From Adiantum capillus-veneris (lineage: Eukaryota; Streptophyta; Polypodiopsida; Polypodiales; Pteridaceae): 64,000 bases of DNA. Shown here in pieces: positions 48,101 to 53,187 of this stretch. The notes beneath the pieces were generated by a model. The model made no database searches, was not told the DNA's origin, and saw nothing but the letters and a program-made list of their open reading frames with translations. Where the stretch lies: positions 54,080,119-54,144,118 of the forward strand of contig CM043952.1 of NCBI GenBank assembly GCA_014529385.2. The letters run 5' to 3'. A program made the position numbers and the translations under genes. The stretch's first letter is position 1; every line of letters starts with the position of its first letter.

Positions 48101-48244
48101 CACAATGCACATACAATTTAACATGGATTTTCCTGCATGCACAACAGAGAGATGAGCTAAGTAGGAAACTCAGAAAACTCTTACCTTGTCACCTCGCAGG
48201 ATTTTCCAATTCTTAAAAACTACTTGCGGTTTCTTCCATCCCAT
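12288..48244 (-). CDS. uL24m: Ribosomal protein L24, plant mitochondrial uL24 type (KOW domain), five exons
   Basis: This is a large-subunit ribosomal protein of the uL24 family. The coding exons are 48244-48185, 47831-47736, 12821-12718, 12607-12471 and 12388-12288. They join with intron phases 0, 0, 2 and 1 into 165 residues plus a TGA stop. Residues 1-20 begin MGWKK and end LRGDK. The KOW motif follows ([15 protein letters not shown], residues 21-35), then [61 protein letters not shown] and [16 protein letters not shown]. From memory this matches the Arabidopsis KOW protein At5g23535, placed in the mitochondrial ribosome, in start, order and length (about 159 residues). No clear targeting peptide is visible, as in that relative. 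All borders are GT/AG. A few usually conserved residues differ (GMASSE where relatives have a GTGTSG-like run). Intron 2 is 34.9 kb of nested retrotransposons. The frame is intact, but expression across that intron is untested. Confidence 0.9.
12471..12607 (-). CDS. uL24m: L24 exon 4
   Basis: One hundred and thirty-seven nt encode [20 protein letters not shown] and [18 protein letters not shown]. The acceptor is TTTTTTTCAG (12608) and the donor GTAGGT (12470), phase 1. The 110-bp intron 3 has a long pyrimidine tract. Confidence 0.9.
12718..12821 (-). CDS. uL24m: L24 exon 3
   Basis: One hundred and four nt encode [16 protein letters not shown] and [15 protein letters not shown]. The acceptor is ACAACAG (12822) and the donor GTAAAC (12717). 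It continues exon 2 in phase 0 exactly where relatives read NL-VKK, which ties the two ends of the giant intron together. Confidence 0.88.
12934..12990. repeat. C18 - (CT)n - C7 - A8 compound repeat
   Basis: Poly-C (12934-12951), CT units to about 12974, then CCCCCCC and AAAAAAAA. It marks the left, broken edge of the element at 12990-14706. Confidence 0.9.
14061..14072 (-). promoter_or_regulatory. Primer-binding site, tRNA-iMet
   Basis: GCTCTGATACCA on the plus strand is the reverse complement of TGGTATCAGAGC, the standard plant initiator-tRNA primer site. It sits one base from the LTR and fixes the element's minus orientation. Confidence 0.85.
14074..14706 (-). repeat. LTR, family A (633 bp)
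   Basis: In element orientation it runs TGTGACA-like to TGCCACA-like: plus-strand ends are TGCCACAGGACGGGCACC and CAGCAGTTTGTGACA. It contains the family's polyadenylation-region signature AAAGAAATACCGAAAGGGGCGCC on the minus strand (around 14210-14235). Confidence 0.8.
14707..15525. other. Unassigned, possible LTR or leader of the gypsy gag relic
   Basis: The plus frame 14514-15194 runs from the family A LTR into this stretch and is not supported as a gene. A small inverted repeat (AGAAATTGTAGG about 15400, CTTACAATTTCT about 15440) is present. No clear LTR ends were found. Confidence 0.35.
15526..16760 (+). pseudogene. Degenerate Ty3/gypsy gag
   Basis: A basic Lys/Arg/Ser-rich N-terminal region (15526-15879) and an SR-rich stretch (about 15890-16040) precede a poly-G run. 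The capsid-like part then runs from about 16195 to 16720 in several frames: [20 protein letters not shown], then [12 protein letters not shown]-like, and [15 protein letters not shown] followed by VKHLIKHAL. This order matches the retrotransposon Gag domain of plant gypsy elements. Stops and shifts are frequent. Protease and pol are absent: the sequence stops at the LINE relic near 16930. The upstream 14707-15520 may be its leader or LTR, but I could not prove this. Confidence 0.6.
16083..16111. repeat. Poly-G run
   Basis: GGGGGAGG followed by about 21 G interrupts the degenerate gag. It would encode poly-Gly in one frame and is probably a secondary expansion. Confidence 0.85.
16930..17700 (-). 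pseudogene. LINE ORF1 (L1-type RNA-binding protein) relic
   Basis: The frame opens with [16 protein letters not shown] at 17700 and reaches an in-frame TGA at 17601. A coiled-coil-like stretch follows ([20 protein letters not shown], about 17598-17540), then [17 protein letters not shown] and STWW, typical of the L1 ORF1 RRM. A frameshift near 17315 moves to [20 protein letters not shown] and [15 protein letters not shown] second shift near 17075 leads into [36 protein letters not shown]. The coiled coil - RRM - C-terminal domain order is that of L1-type ORF1p, which coats LINE RNA. ORF2 is not present to the left. Confidence 0.7.
17701..18071 (-). other. Probable LINE 5' leader
   Basis: GC-richer sequence directly upstream of the LINE ORF1 start, cut at 18072 by the copia L LTR. 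No gene is seen. The assignment rests on position only. Confidence 0.35.
18082..18134. repeat. (GA)n microsatellite
   Basis: About 26 GA units inside the distal piece of the copia L LTR. Confidence 0.95.
18310..18337. repeat. Poly-G run (28 G)
   Basis: An uninterrupted G tract within the copia L LTR, a possible quadruplex or an expansion artefact. Confidence 0.9.
18471..19183 (-). repeat. Element A 3' LTR (713 bp)
   Basis: Plus-strand ends are TGCCATGGGATGGGCACC and GCAGTTTGTGACA. Its pair is at 25566-26238. Small indels and many substitutions separate the two. Confidence 0.85.
19291..19501. repeat. 70-bp tandem repeat, three copies, inside element A
   Basis: Units begin TCTCATTCCAGATCG at 19291, 19362 and 19432 and end ATCCAATAAGGAG. 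They lie just inside the polypurine tract. Element K has a single equivalent (near 29540), so the triplication arose in A. Confidence 0.8.
19584..19870. repeat. CTCCCC-AAATAACC-CCATGAG repeats in element A interior
   Basis: A motif with ACTCCCCC, then AAATAACCA, AGGTCCGGGCCATGAG recurs at about 19585, 19645, 19770 and 19825, and again right of nested element B (near 24500). Element K has a related unit at about 29835. It seems to be non-coding. Confidence 0.6.
19886..21047 (+). repeat. Element B 5' LTR (1162 bp)
   Basis: It begins TGTCACGTGACACATCCC and ends CGCTGCACCTAACA. TATATAAGC (about 20211) is the likely TATA box. Inside is a short ORF of LTR origin ([14 protein letters not shown]), repeated in the 3' LTR and, diverged, in element C. 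Confidence 0.9.
21049..21060 (+). promoter_or_regulatory. Primer-binding site, tRNA-iMet
   Basis: TGGTATCAGAGC lies one base after the LTR end, the standard initiator-tRNA primer site for minus-strand DNA synthesis. Confidence 0.9.
21585..22580 (+). pseudogene. Element B Gag (one frameshift)
   Basis: From 21585 the frame reads [17 protein letters not shown], then a charged coiled-coil-like region rich in ER/DR/AQ (about residues 60-125). The capsid-like gypsy Gag domain follows: [54 protein letters not shown]. The frame stops at 22427. The homologous continuation ([20 protein letters not shown] and onward) lies in another frame to about 22580, so one small indel near 22395 breaks it. A conserved upstream start in another frame ([11 protein letters not shown], 21545) suggests the original N-terminus. 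No zinc knuckle is seen. Confidence 0.75.
22562..23278 (+). CDS. Element B second ORF, unknown protein with chromodomain-like tail
   Basis: This open frame of 238 codons fills the place where pol should be. I recognise no enzyme motif in the first 170 residues ([49 protein letters not shown]). A diverged copy exists in element C (44450-44067), where most substitutions and the indel near 22617 keep the frame. The tail ([11 protein letters not shown], then [19 protein letters not shown]) has the spacing of a degenerate chromodomain, as at the integrase end of chromoviruses. It could be a captured gene or heavily altered pol remains. A protein product is inferred, not shown. Confidence 0.5.
   Translation: MCVRMIDTHALFECFIRDGFLYFSQHRYVIPLTRHDILYVEHVSLMNEHECMRIVHEKLKSLYVRKSHSMSLSWHDTVSERAHDCMSTKNRHFHCDLPQLIDFDQTENIRAYCLHVFDERVVTPSLCSSTLHTRSLEKTRFFSFTLHGMGMFMVLCWRWFQEFSAMEILEDERSRTLDEVEARKEILKTLCRFRRGPKKQALQTFMKFKYRSTHTSEWAGEESLLGFRMLLAISFDTI
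23314..24492 (+). repeat. Element B 3' LTR (1179 bp)
   Basis: Same ends as the 5' LTR. The 17-bp length difference comes mainly from an extra ATCACCGTCGTCGTC-like insertion near 24165-24185. Confidence 0.9.
24498..25552 (-). other. Element A leader region
   Basis: This right interior of A (after nested B) is the 5' leader and start of a lost gag. It shares the stretch around GGGTGGGAGTGGCTAATAAG (about 25097) with elements at 13925, 30735 and 40805. No intact frame. Confidence 0.6.
25566..26238 (-). repeat. Element A 5' LTR (673 bp)
   Basis: Plus-strand ends are TGTCACGAGACGGGCACC and GTCAGCAGTTTGTGACA. The primer site lies one base to its left. Confidence 0.85.
26239..26388 (-). repeat. 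Copia L 3' LTR, proximal piece
   Basis: It begins TGTTAGAGTTCAG on the minus strand right after a polypurine tract (26389-26403) and is cut at 26239 by element A. Confidence 0.7.
26404..28649 (-). pseudogene. Copia L pol: integrase tail, reverse transcriptase, RNase H
   Basis: In element order, the integrase C-terminal/linker region (about 28640-28300) is followed by the start of reverse transcriptase (about 27870: [20 protein letters not shown]; 27720: [15 protein letters not shown]). YVEDLMITG at about 27350 is the catalytic YVDD with V-E-D, a changed key residue. [17 protein letters not shown] and the RNase H start ([20 protein letters not shown], about 26815) follow, then TMYSDN. At least four frameshifts and stops break it. 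The order integrase before reverse transcriptase marks it as Ty1/copia. Confidence 0.8.
29811..29833. repeat. Poly-C tract
   Basis: C14, T, C8, T within element K. Confidence 0.9.
29879..30092 (-). repeat. 54-bp tandem repeat, four copies, inside element K
   Basis: Units start CGTACAACC or CATACAACC at about 29879, 29932, 29987 and 30041. The period is a multiple of three, so the minus frame 29869-30240 shows an 18-residue repeat ([19 protein letters not shown]). Whether it is translated is unknown. Confidence 0.75.
31277..32285 (-). repeat. LTR-like sequence of another gypsy subfamily
   Basis: The minus strand carries AATAAAGAATTACCGAAAGGGG followed by TGCCGATCTTTGGGGCC (about 31485-31450), the same polyadenylation-region signature as in family A, F and G LTRs, on otherwise different sequence. 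It lies immediately downstream of gypsy pol relic P in P's orientation, so it may be P's 3' LTR and UTR. Exact ends were not found. A palindromic segment with GAGATTTCT...GAAATCTC (about 31917-31945) recurs at 41355-41385. Confidence 0.45.
32286..34137 (-). pseudogene. Gypsy element P: reverse transcriptase, RNase H, integrase remnants
   Basis: In element order: reverse transcriptase ([16 protein letters not shown] near 34125; FDDMIVYS near 34000, the catalytic box with F in place of Y), then [15 protein letters not shown] and [20 protein letters not shown]. RNase H follows ([18 protein letters not shown] near 33535; VADALSRKP near 33260). The integrase zinc finger ([16 protein letters not shown] to CVICKKVKF, about 33010-32890), the core ([22 protein letters not shown] near 32570) and [19 protein letters not shown] (near 32460) come last. 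It is cut at the reverse transcriptase by LTR D (34138) and ends at about 32286. Frameshifts near 33950, 33350, 32690 and 32560. Confidence 0.8.
34138..35102 (+). repeat. LTR D (family B/C), 3' end missing
   Basis: It begins TGTCACATGACACATCC and matches the B and C LTRs through TATATAAGC (about 34452), the AGACCACTCTCGCC segment (34919) and TCTCCCTTCCATAAGAA (35083-35099). The last ~100 bp of the LTR are absent. At 35103 it joins gypsy integrase sequence. It interrupts element P. Confidence 0.8.
35030..35656 (+). pseudogene. Gypsy element I: integrase C-terminus and chromodomain, fused to LTR D
   Basis: From about 35103 the plus frame encodes [53 protein letters not shown] and [15 protein letters not shown], the integrase C-terminal GPY/F region. 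A chromodomain-like tail follows ([20 protein letters not shown]). The frame is open across the LTR junction and starts at 35030 inside LTR D, giving a chimeric frame of 208 codons. It stops at TAG (35654) where its relative J reads CAG and goes on 16 codons. The LTR TATA box lies about 0.6 kb upstream. I call it a pseudogene because the catalytic integrase core is missing. Confidence 0.65.
35657..36295 (+). other. Element I 3' untranslated region and polypurine tract
   Basis: Non-coding sequence shared with element J (39285-39841), including ATATGGATTAGTTAATCGGG and TGTGACTGTCGATTGGTACA. It ends in the polypurine tract CAAGAGGGGGGTA right before LTR F. Confidence 0.75.
36296..36862 (+). repeat. 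LTR F (567 bp)
   Basis: It begins TGTCACAAACCGGTGACG and ends AAGTTTGTTACA. The polypurine tract on its left shows it is the 3' LTR of element I. It also lies directly upstream of element J, so it may once have served as J's 5' LTR. No primer site follows. Confidence 0.8.
36863..39284 (+). pseudogene. Gypsy element J pol (chromovirus type), gag and protease missing
   Basis: Order: reverse transcriptase from about 36885 ([32 protein letters not shown] near 37065), then [20 protein letters not shown] and [20 protein letters not shown]. RNase H follows ([11 protein letters not shown] in frame 37373-37771; VADALSQKP 37786). The integrase zinc finger (about 38035-38150, stop at 38147), core ([48 protein letters not shown]), C-terminal GPF region and a chromodomain-like tail ([20 protein letters not shown]) end it at 39284. 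Stops and shifts occur at about 36895, 37100, 37490, 37771, 37981, 38147 and 38530. The last third (38570-39284) is open. Pol begins in mid reverse transcriptase right after LTR F, so about half the element is deleted. Confidence 0.85.
39842..40319 (+). repeat. LTR G, 3' LTR of element J (478 bp)
   Basis: It begins TGTCACAAACTGATGACG after polypurine tract AAGAGGGAGGTA and ends TTTTGTTAGA, where F has TTTGTTACA. It has AAGAAATACCAAAAGGGGCGCC (about 40170). It is shorter than LTR F by internal deletions. Confidence 0.75.
40320..41340 (-). mobile_element. Element H, 5' end of a family A element
   Basis: The minus-strand 5' LTR (about 41340-40954, right end lost) has a primer site (minus of 40941-40952), leader and gag remnant to 40320. 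The remnant (minus frames 40472-40933 and 40533-40721) matches that at 13463-13844, including [20 protein letters not shown]-like sequence and a Pro-rich run from a GGT-rich stretch near 40425. It abuts LTR G directly, with no spacer. Confidence 0.7.
41462..41524. repeat. Cluster of six GTAC palindromes
   Basis: Six GTAC tetramers occur within about 60 bp, most as CGTAC, together with GTATAC. GTAC is the core bound by plant SBP-domain (SPL) proteins. The cluster could also be a decayed simple repeat. Confidence 0.5.
42413..42445. repeat. C20 - A13 homopolymer pair
   Basis: Twenty C followed by thirteen A, about 40 bp left of element C. Confidence 0.9.
42491..43720 (-). repeat. Element C 3' LTR (1230 bp)
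   Basis: On the plus strand it begins TGTTAGGTGCAGCGG and ends GTGTCACGTGACA. TATATAAGC on the minus strand (about 43390) is the likely TATA box. Confidence 0.9.
43741..44450 (-). pseudogene. Element C second ORF (homologue of B's), broken in its tail
   Basis: The frame 44450-44067 (127 codons) aligns throughout with residues 6-140 of B's second ORF, with an in-frame gap where B has nine extra residues. After a stop at 44067 the match goes on in 44054-43854 ([39 protein letters not shown]). A frameshift near 43900 then leads to [20 protein letters not shown], the chromodomain-like tail. The function is unknown. Confidence 0.55.
44429..45481 (-). CDS. Element C Gag-like protein with Asp/His-rich repeats
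   Basis: An intact frame of 350 codons. The N-terminal [14 protein letters not shown] stretch and [11 protein letters not shown] plus [17 protein letters not shown] are shared with element B's leader and Gag. A highly charged, probably coiled-coil region follows (about residues 100-165). Where B has the capsid-like domain, C has about 100 residues of Asp/His/Glu/Asn repeats (units like DNDEHDDLN, then HDVISHKHD), roughly residues 195-290. The C-terminus has two similar [14 protein letters not shown]-like segments. The Asp/His composition suggests metal binding, which is inference. The ATG at 45346 (MVITRS) is an alternative start. Confidence 0.7.
   Translation of the reverse strand: MQAKEETQEPQDPRDPQEPQELKHRKNLRTPRTQVPRELKNPRLQWMVITRSGMDTSLGGDEHERGEEEFSPLGAFSDPPPSPSTPRIALTAMKELTQLFMDNEFEREAERKAYEESMAAIDREYDAKMEAIEREHERENKERLARFDRENKARMQKMLRLFSQVQAQMQEIRENETLSVSSSPKQDTQELQDLHDDDKYDKLHDNDEHDDLNDNDEHDELDDNDEHDDLHDNHDVISHKHDKLHDNDEDDDLNDNDEHDELDDNDKHDDLHDNHDVISHKHDDLHEDDVIVHKDDGLVDTFYEESILAFELRSTEPPQEDSLKHEEQILALEPRSKEPLQEVLCSHVFA
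44635..44880 (-). repeat. 123-bp higher-order repeat of 27-bp units
   Basis: Copies start at 44635 and 44758, each holding three or four 27-bp subunits (9 residues, DNDEHDDLN type) and one HDVISHKHD spacer. Both periods are multiples of three and the frame stays open, as expected if selected or recently copied. Confidence 0.8.
45801..45812 (-). promoter_or_regulatory. Primer-binding site, tRNA-iMet
   Basis: GCTCTGATACCA on plus, one base from the 5' LTR. Confidence 0.9.
45814..47020 (-). repeat. Element C 5' LTR (1207 bp)
   Basis: On the plus strand it begins TGTTAGATACAACAG and ends GTGTCACGTGACA. A deletion near 46505 and scattered substitutions distinguish it from the 3' LTR. Confidence 0.9.
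47157..47391. repeat. About 107-bp tandem duplication in intron 2
   Basis: CATAGTTGAACATTGATTTG starts at 47157 and 47264. Each copy continues through GCTAGGAAACGAGAGAAAC and GAATGAAGGGCAC. The second copy has an extra internal repeat of the TTGTCTCGTACATAGTTGCC portion. It lies between element C and L24 exon 2. Confidence 0.8.
47736..47831 (-). CDS. uL24m: L24 exon 2 (KOW motif)
   Basis: Thirty-two codons carry the KOW core ([13 protein letters not shown] and [14 protein letters not shown]). The acceptor is CTTGCAG (47832) and the donor GTCAGT (47735). The donor is weaker than consensus, and it opens the 34.9-kb intron 2. Confidence 0.9.
48185..48244 (-). CDS. uL24m: L24 exon 1 (start codon)
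   Basis: ATG at 48244-48242 opens 20 codons beginning [10 protein letters not shown]. The exon ends AAG before the donor GTAAGAG (48184). The start is chosen because plant relatives begin MGWK and an in-frame TAA lies 12-14 nt upstream. Intron 1 is 353 bp, phase 0. Confidence 0.88.
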
Positions 48245-48771
48245 GATTCAGGGCTTAGGTCTTGGCTATGGCGAGCCCGTAGAAATCAAAATACAGAGTT
48301 TTCCGCAGCGGGTCGCGGGCCTTACACATGGACTGCCGCTTGCGTTGTCATTATCGAACCCATCTGCGAAAAAACTGAAGGCATAGGCCTCGTGTGAACT
48401 TTGTTAACCATAACAAGTGAAAGAATTAGAACGTGATAAAATCATTTCGTTGAGTTTAAGTAGAATCAATGTTCAAGAAAGGATTGCCTCGGCTTAGCCT
48501 TGAGCCGGTTGAAAATGGAGACGACTTGGTTGCAAACCATGGTAAAGGGAAGAAAAATTGGTGAAATATATTAGAAAATAGTTCAAAAATCTTACAAATT
48601 TTAAATTTATTCTAGTATTTTCGGTTCGCTTCTTTGTAGGAAGGAAACTTAGTCGACGATCGTTTAATAAAAGAGACTTTCTTGAATATTGATTAGAATT
48701 AAGTTATAGAATGTTAAAAAAGTCAAGCCATGTGAGGCTGTGAAATGAACTGAAATTAAAAAAACTCATTA

Positions 48772-48775
<4 letters not shown>
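48245..48775 (-). promoter_or_regulatory. L24 5' UTR and upstream region
   Basis: This is the sequence immediately upstream of the L24 start codon on the minus strand. The first ~120 bases are GC-richer (GGGCTCGCCATAGCCAAGACC, GCCCGCGACCCGCTGCGG when read on minus), like a 5' UTR. No convincing TATA box was seen, which is common for plant housekeeping genes. Promoter limits are unknown. Confidence 0.4.

Positions 48776-48813
<38 letters not shown>
48776..48813. repeat. (GT)n microsatellite
   Basis: About 18 GT units. Confidence 0.95.
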
Positions 48814-48815
<2 letters not shown>

Positions 48816-51015
48816 CCATAGAATTTACTAGAATTATGCAAGTGAAGTTTCACTTTAACATTCTAAAACAATAGAATGCAAAAAAAGTCAAGATATGAAA
48901 TGAAAGTGAAATAAACATTTAAAGTAAGTCTCCATCATGCATTAAAAACAATGAAAGTCTCCCTAACCCAACACAACACTAAGGTTTCTCTTAGAAAGCA
49001 AAAATGTTCCGATGCTCTGCATTTTTGGACGGGATCAATGGTCGAGGCGATTTGCATTGTCCATTGGTTTGAACTAAAGCAGATGTGGAACTATTTGCAC
49101 TGTCCATTTGATTTGAACTATAGCAGATGTGGAACTTAATGTAAGCTCTCCATTGACCAAAATAGTGTGAGAGACTTGTACAATTAATAGGGGGCACTTT
49201 TAAGGCGTGGGCACATGACATGAGAAGCTCACAATATGTTGCCAAGTGTCTTTATCAAACGAAAGAGAACATTGGGACTAATGCAACCAGCGTACTTGTG
49301 TATATTGGTTAATTGCAAAGAAAGCATGGGTGGAGAATCTTCTTCCACAGGTATGTCCTTCAAAACAATGTGGTCTTAACTAGGTTGCAAATACAGCATT
49401 CATAGTTCCATAACAACTTGTGTTGCTTGCAGGTTCTAAAGGGGCTTTCAAGACCACCTTTATACGTCAATGAACTCTCTTCAAGGCAAAGTTTGAGCAC
49501 CATTTCTAAAGCTTGACCTTGGTCACCCAATTGTGCAAATATGTGTGGAAAATGCATGGTGCGGCTAGGATTTCCGTTGAAGTAGTCAATGCCAAAGTTT
49601 GGCAACGTTTTCTATTAAAGCATATCAACATAGCAAATCTATTCAAAAGGCTAAGACAATACATAAAGTACACCTTATTGAATGCACAAATTAATAGGAT
49701 CTCTTCTATAAATTCTCGATTCTCTTGTGGGATGTTTTGACGACCTAAGCTTCGCCTCATGGCAATGAACCCTGGTGAACCATCGCTCAAGTATAGCAGG
49801 TATCTACTAGCATAATGTAGTAGACTTGGCAATCACATGGACTTTGTAAAATAGGCACATCCCGACAATAGAAACATATAAGGGATCCAAACTCTTGGAT
49901 ATCGGCTCCTATCATTGATATTTCGAACAAGAGAGTGATAGAGATGTGTATAAACGTGATGTGATGTGAGTGTGATAGCATGATAGCAGATAGATAGTGG
50001 GGGGGGGGGGGAGAGAGAGAGAGAGAGAGAACAACACAAGCAATTGGTGCAATCTCCCCCTATGAAAAAGTGAACATTTTTCTCTTGCACGTATTTATTT
50101 ATAGATAGAGGCAATGCTCATAAAAATGATTACATTTGTTCACACTTGGGCAAGAAATAAACATTGCTCATAGAGAGCTTTCTAATAATGATAATTTCCA
50201 TCACTTAACTATGAATTGAATAAACTATTAATCATTATGCATCAACACACAGTTCGACAATAAAATCTTTATTTCATCAATAGCCATCGCATTATTCTCC
50301 TGCGCATACCATTCATCGATGTGCTAACGCACAACACCAATTCAAGTGATCATATTCCACAATTCAATTCAACATTGCAATGTACATTAAATATATCAAA
50401 TAATCGATCAAAATAATCCCATATTCCACAATTGAATTCAACATTTCAATGTCCATAAAATATACCAAATAATCCCATAAATAATTCATCAAAATATCAA
50501 TTCCATTACAGGCATCATGTTGCATGAGAAGATGCTAGGATTGAATAGAAAAGGATGTTAGCTAAGAGAGAACATAGAGATGGTGTGTAGTGGGGAAAGC
50601 TTTAGGGAAGGAGGATAGTGAAGAAAGCTTCAAGGACAGAGAAGAAGCTAGAGATACAAAAGAAAAAGGCTGAGGGAGAGACTATTGATAAACGTATACA
50701 CAGAAAACAGAGGAAGTTAGAGCTTACACAATCCAAATTAAAAGAGTGGAGCTAGAGAGAGCATGAGGGAGTGAGAATGGGAGAGAATGAGAAAATGGGG
50801 AAATTTTTGGGGATGGTTACCTCGTATTATTAAATGTCCCTACAATTAAACGTACTTGCAATCATTAAATGTGCACCTTGAAAACAATGCCAAAGAATGG
50901 AAAGGAGATACACATGAATGGGATATAAATGCTCATATGAGAGAGAGAAAAGAGTGAGGAAGTTGGAGAGTGAGAGAGAATGCAAGAAAGAGAGAGTGGA
51001 GTGACAGAGAGAGAG
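48814..51015. other. No gene recognised
   Basis: The stretch holds a ~46-bp tandem duplication (TTTGAACTAAAGCAGATGTG at about 49067 and its copy at about 49114), a G13(GA)n run (49999-50030) and AT-rich sequence. Minus frames at 49506-49832 and 49360-49605 might be fragments of an exon of a neighbouring gene, but I recognise no motif. Confidence 0.4.
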
Positions 51016-51889
<874 letters not shown>

Positions 51890-52076
51890 GTCAACTTTCC
51901 TGAACCTGCTCACTTTAGAAATGCTGCTACAAAAATGCCTTCCACAACTCTATATTTGTTTGTCTTTACATCCATGCGCAAAGGGTGAGGCTATAGATCA
52001 CCCAAATGGGAGTTTGGATGAAGAAGTTATGATCAAAAGAGCGAAATGTTGTCTACCAGGTCAAAAAATGGTTGCG

Positions 52077-52079
<3 letters not shown>

Positions 52080-52115
<36 letters not shown>
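52080..52115. repeat. (GA)n microsatellite
   Basis: About 18 GA units. Confidence 0.95.
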
Positions 52116-52119
<4 letters not shown>

Positions 52120-52309
52120 TGTTAGTAGGCTATTGTTGTTGGGCTCAAAACATAGACACAAGAAAGAAATTGTAGGCTTGCCTTGCAAAGAGAAAAAGAT
52201 TGAAGGAGCATAAGCGCGAGTGTGTGTCAGTGTGTAAGAGAGACAATCAAAGGAGAAGCAGGTAGTGCACTAGCAAGACTAGTGATCTCTCTCTTACTCT
52301 CTCTCTCAA

Positions 52310-52640
52310 AAAGAATCTTGATGCTTCTCATGGTACTAGCGATGCTCTCGTTGTTTATGGTCGATCATAGGAAAAGGGCAAGCAAAATCAGATAGGAAAA
52401 TCTCGTAGCACATCACGTGGCCAAAAAGACATTGAGTGCTATCATTGTCACAAAAAGGGTCACACGAAGAAAGACTGTCAAAAGTGGAAACAAGAGAAAC
52501 GTAAAGATAAGAAGCCGGAAGAAGACAAGACTAAAGAAAGCAGTATAACGATTGAAGAGATCAAAAATGTTTTTGTTGAAGATTTTGATGAAGACATTTA
52601 TCTCATACCTGCCATGGATTCATCATTTTTCCTCTTTAGT
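52310..52640 (+). pseudogene. Copia M gag C-terminus with zinc knuckle
   Basis: The plus frame gives GKSRSTSRGQKDIECYHCHK and KGHTKKDCQKW. The CCHC knuckle C-x2-C-x4-H-x4-C is complete (about 52438-52480) and binds RNA in copia Gag. An acidic stretch follows (EDFDEDIYLIPAMDSS), then the protease start is lost. A stop interrupts the upstream part at 52368. Confidence 0.7.
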
Positions 52641-52659
52641 AAGCAAACTGCCCTCAACA

Positions 52660-53187
52660 TTAGCACATGTTAAACCAGAGGTGTTGAGTTACTTATGGTT
52701 GTGCCAAAAAGTATCCCAACTTTCTGGCAACGTAACTAGCAAAAACATTGCTTTGACTGAATCGTCAAAATTGACTCCCGGCGTAGAAAGCTGACTGAAA
52801 ATTGTGTTGAACTCATTGAGATGGTTGCACATGGGTGTGCCCTCATCCATCTTCAAATCAACAAACTTTTGCAACCAATAAACCTATGATGTTGCACTTT
52901 TCTTCTCATACACGTCACGTAACTTTTTCCACAGCTCATAGCTAGTCTTTCCATTTACATTGAAGAACACATTCTTTGACAAATTCAGCATGATGGTGGA
53001 CCTGGCAAGCTCATCCAACTCCTGCCAATCATACTCATCCATATCCTCAGGCTTTATGCCCGTCATCTTTATCGATCAGATCTGCTTTTTCTACACTAAG
53101 ACATTGTAAATTTGTTCCTTCCAAAATGGGAAGTTAATGCCATCTAACTTCTCAATGTTGAACAAAGAGTTTTTTGATGATGAAGCC
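52660..53187 (-). pseudogene. Copia gag N-terminus, opposite strand
   Basis: From ATG 53187 the minus strand reads MASSSKNSLFNIEKLDGINF, PFWKEQIYNVLV, a stop, then DELARSTIMLNLSKNVFFNV, SYELWKKLRDVYEKKSATS, VDLKMDEGTPMCNHLNEFNT and PESWDTFWHN, a typical copia Gag (UBN2) domain. It points toward, and ends next to, the plus-strand gag C-terminus at 52310-52640. Stops at about 53090, 52884 and 52689. Confidence 0.75.

Noticed and set aside
49506-49832. Minus frame of 108 codons as an exon of an upstream gene
   Set aside because: I could not identify any family motif or matching partner exon, so it stays unassigned.
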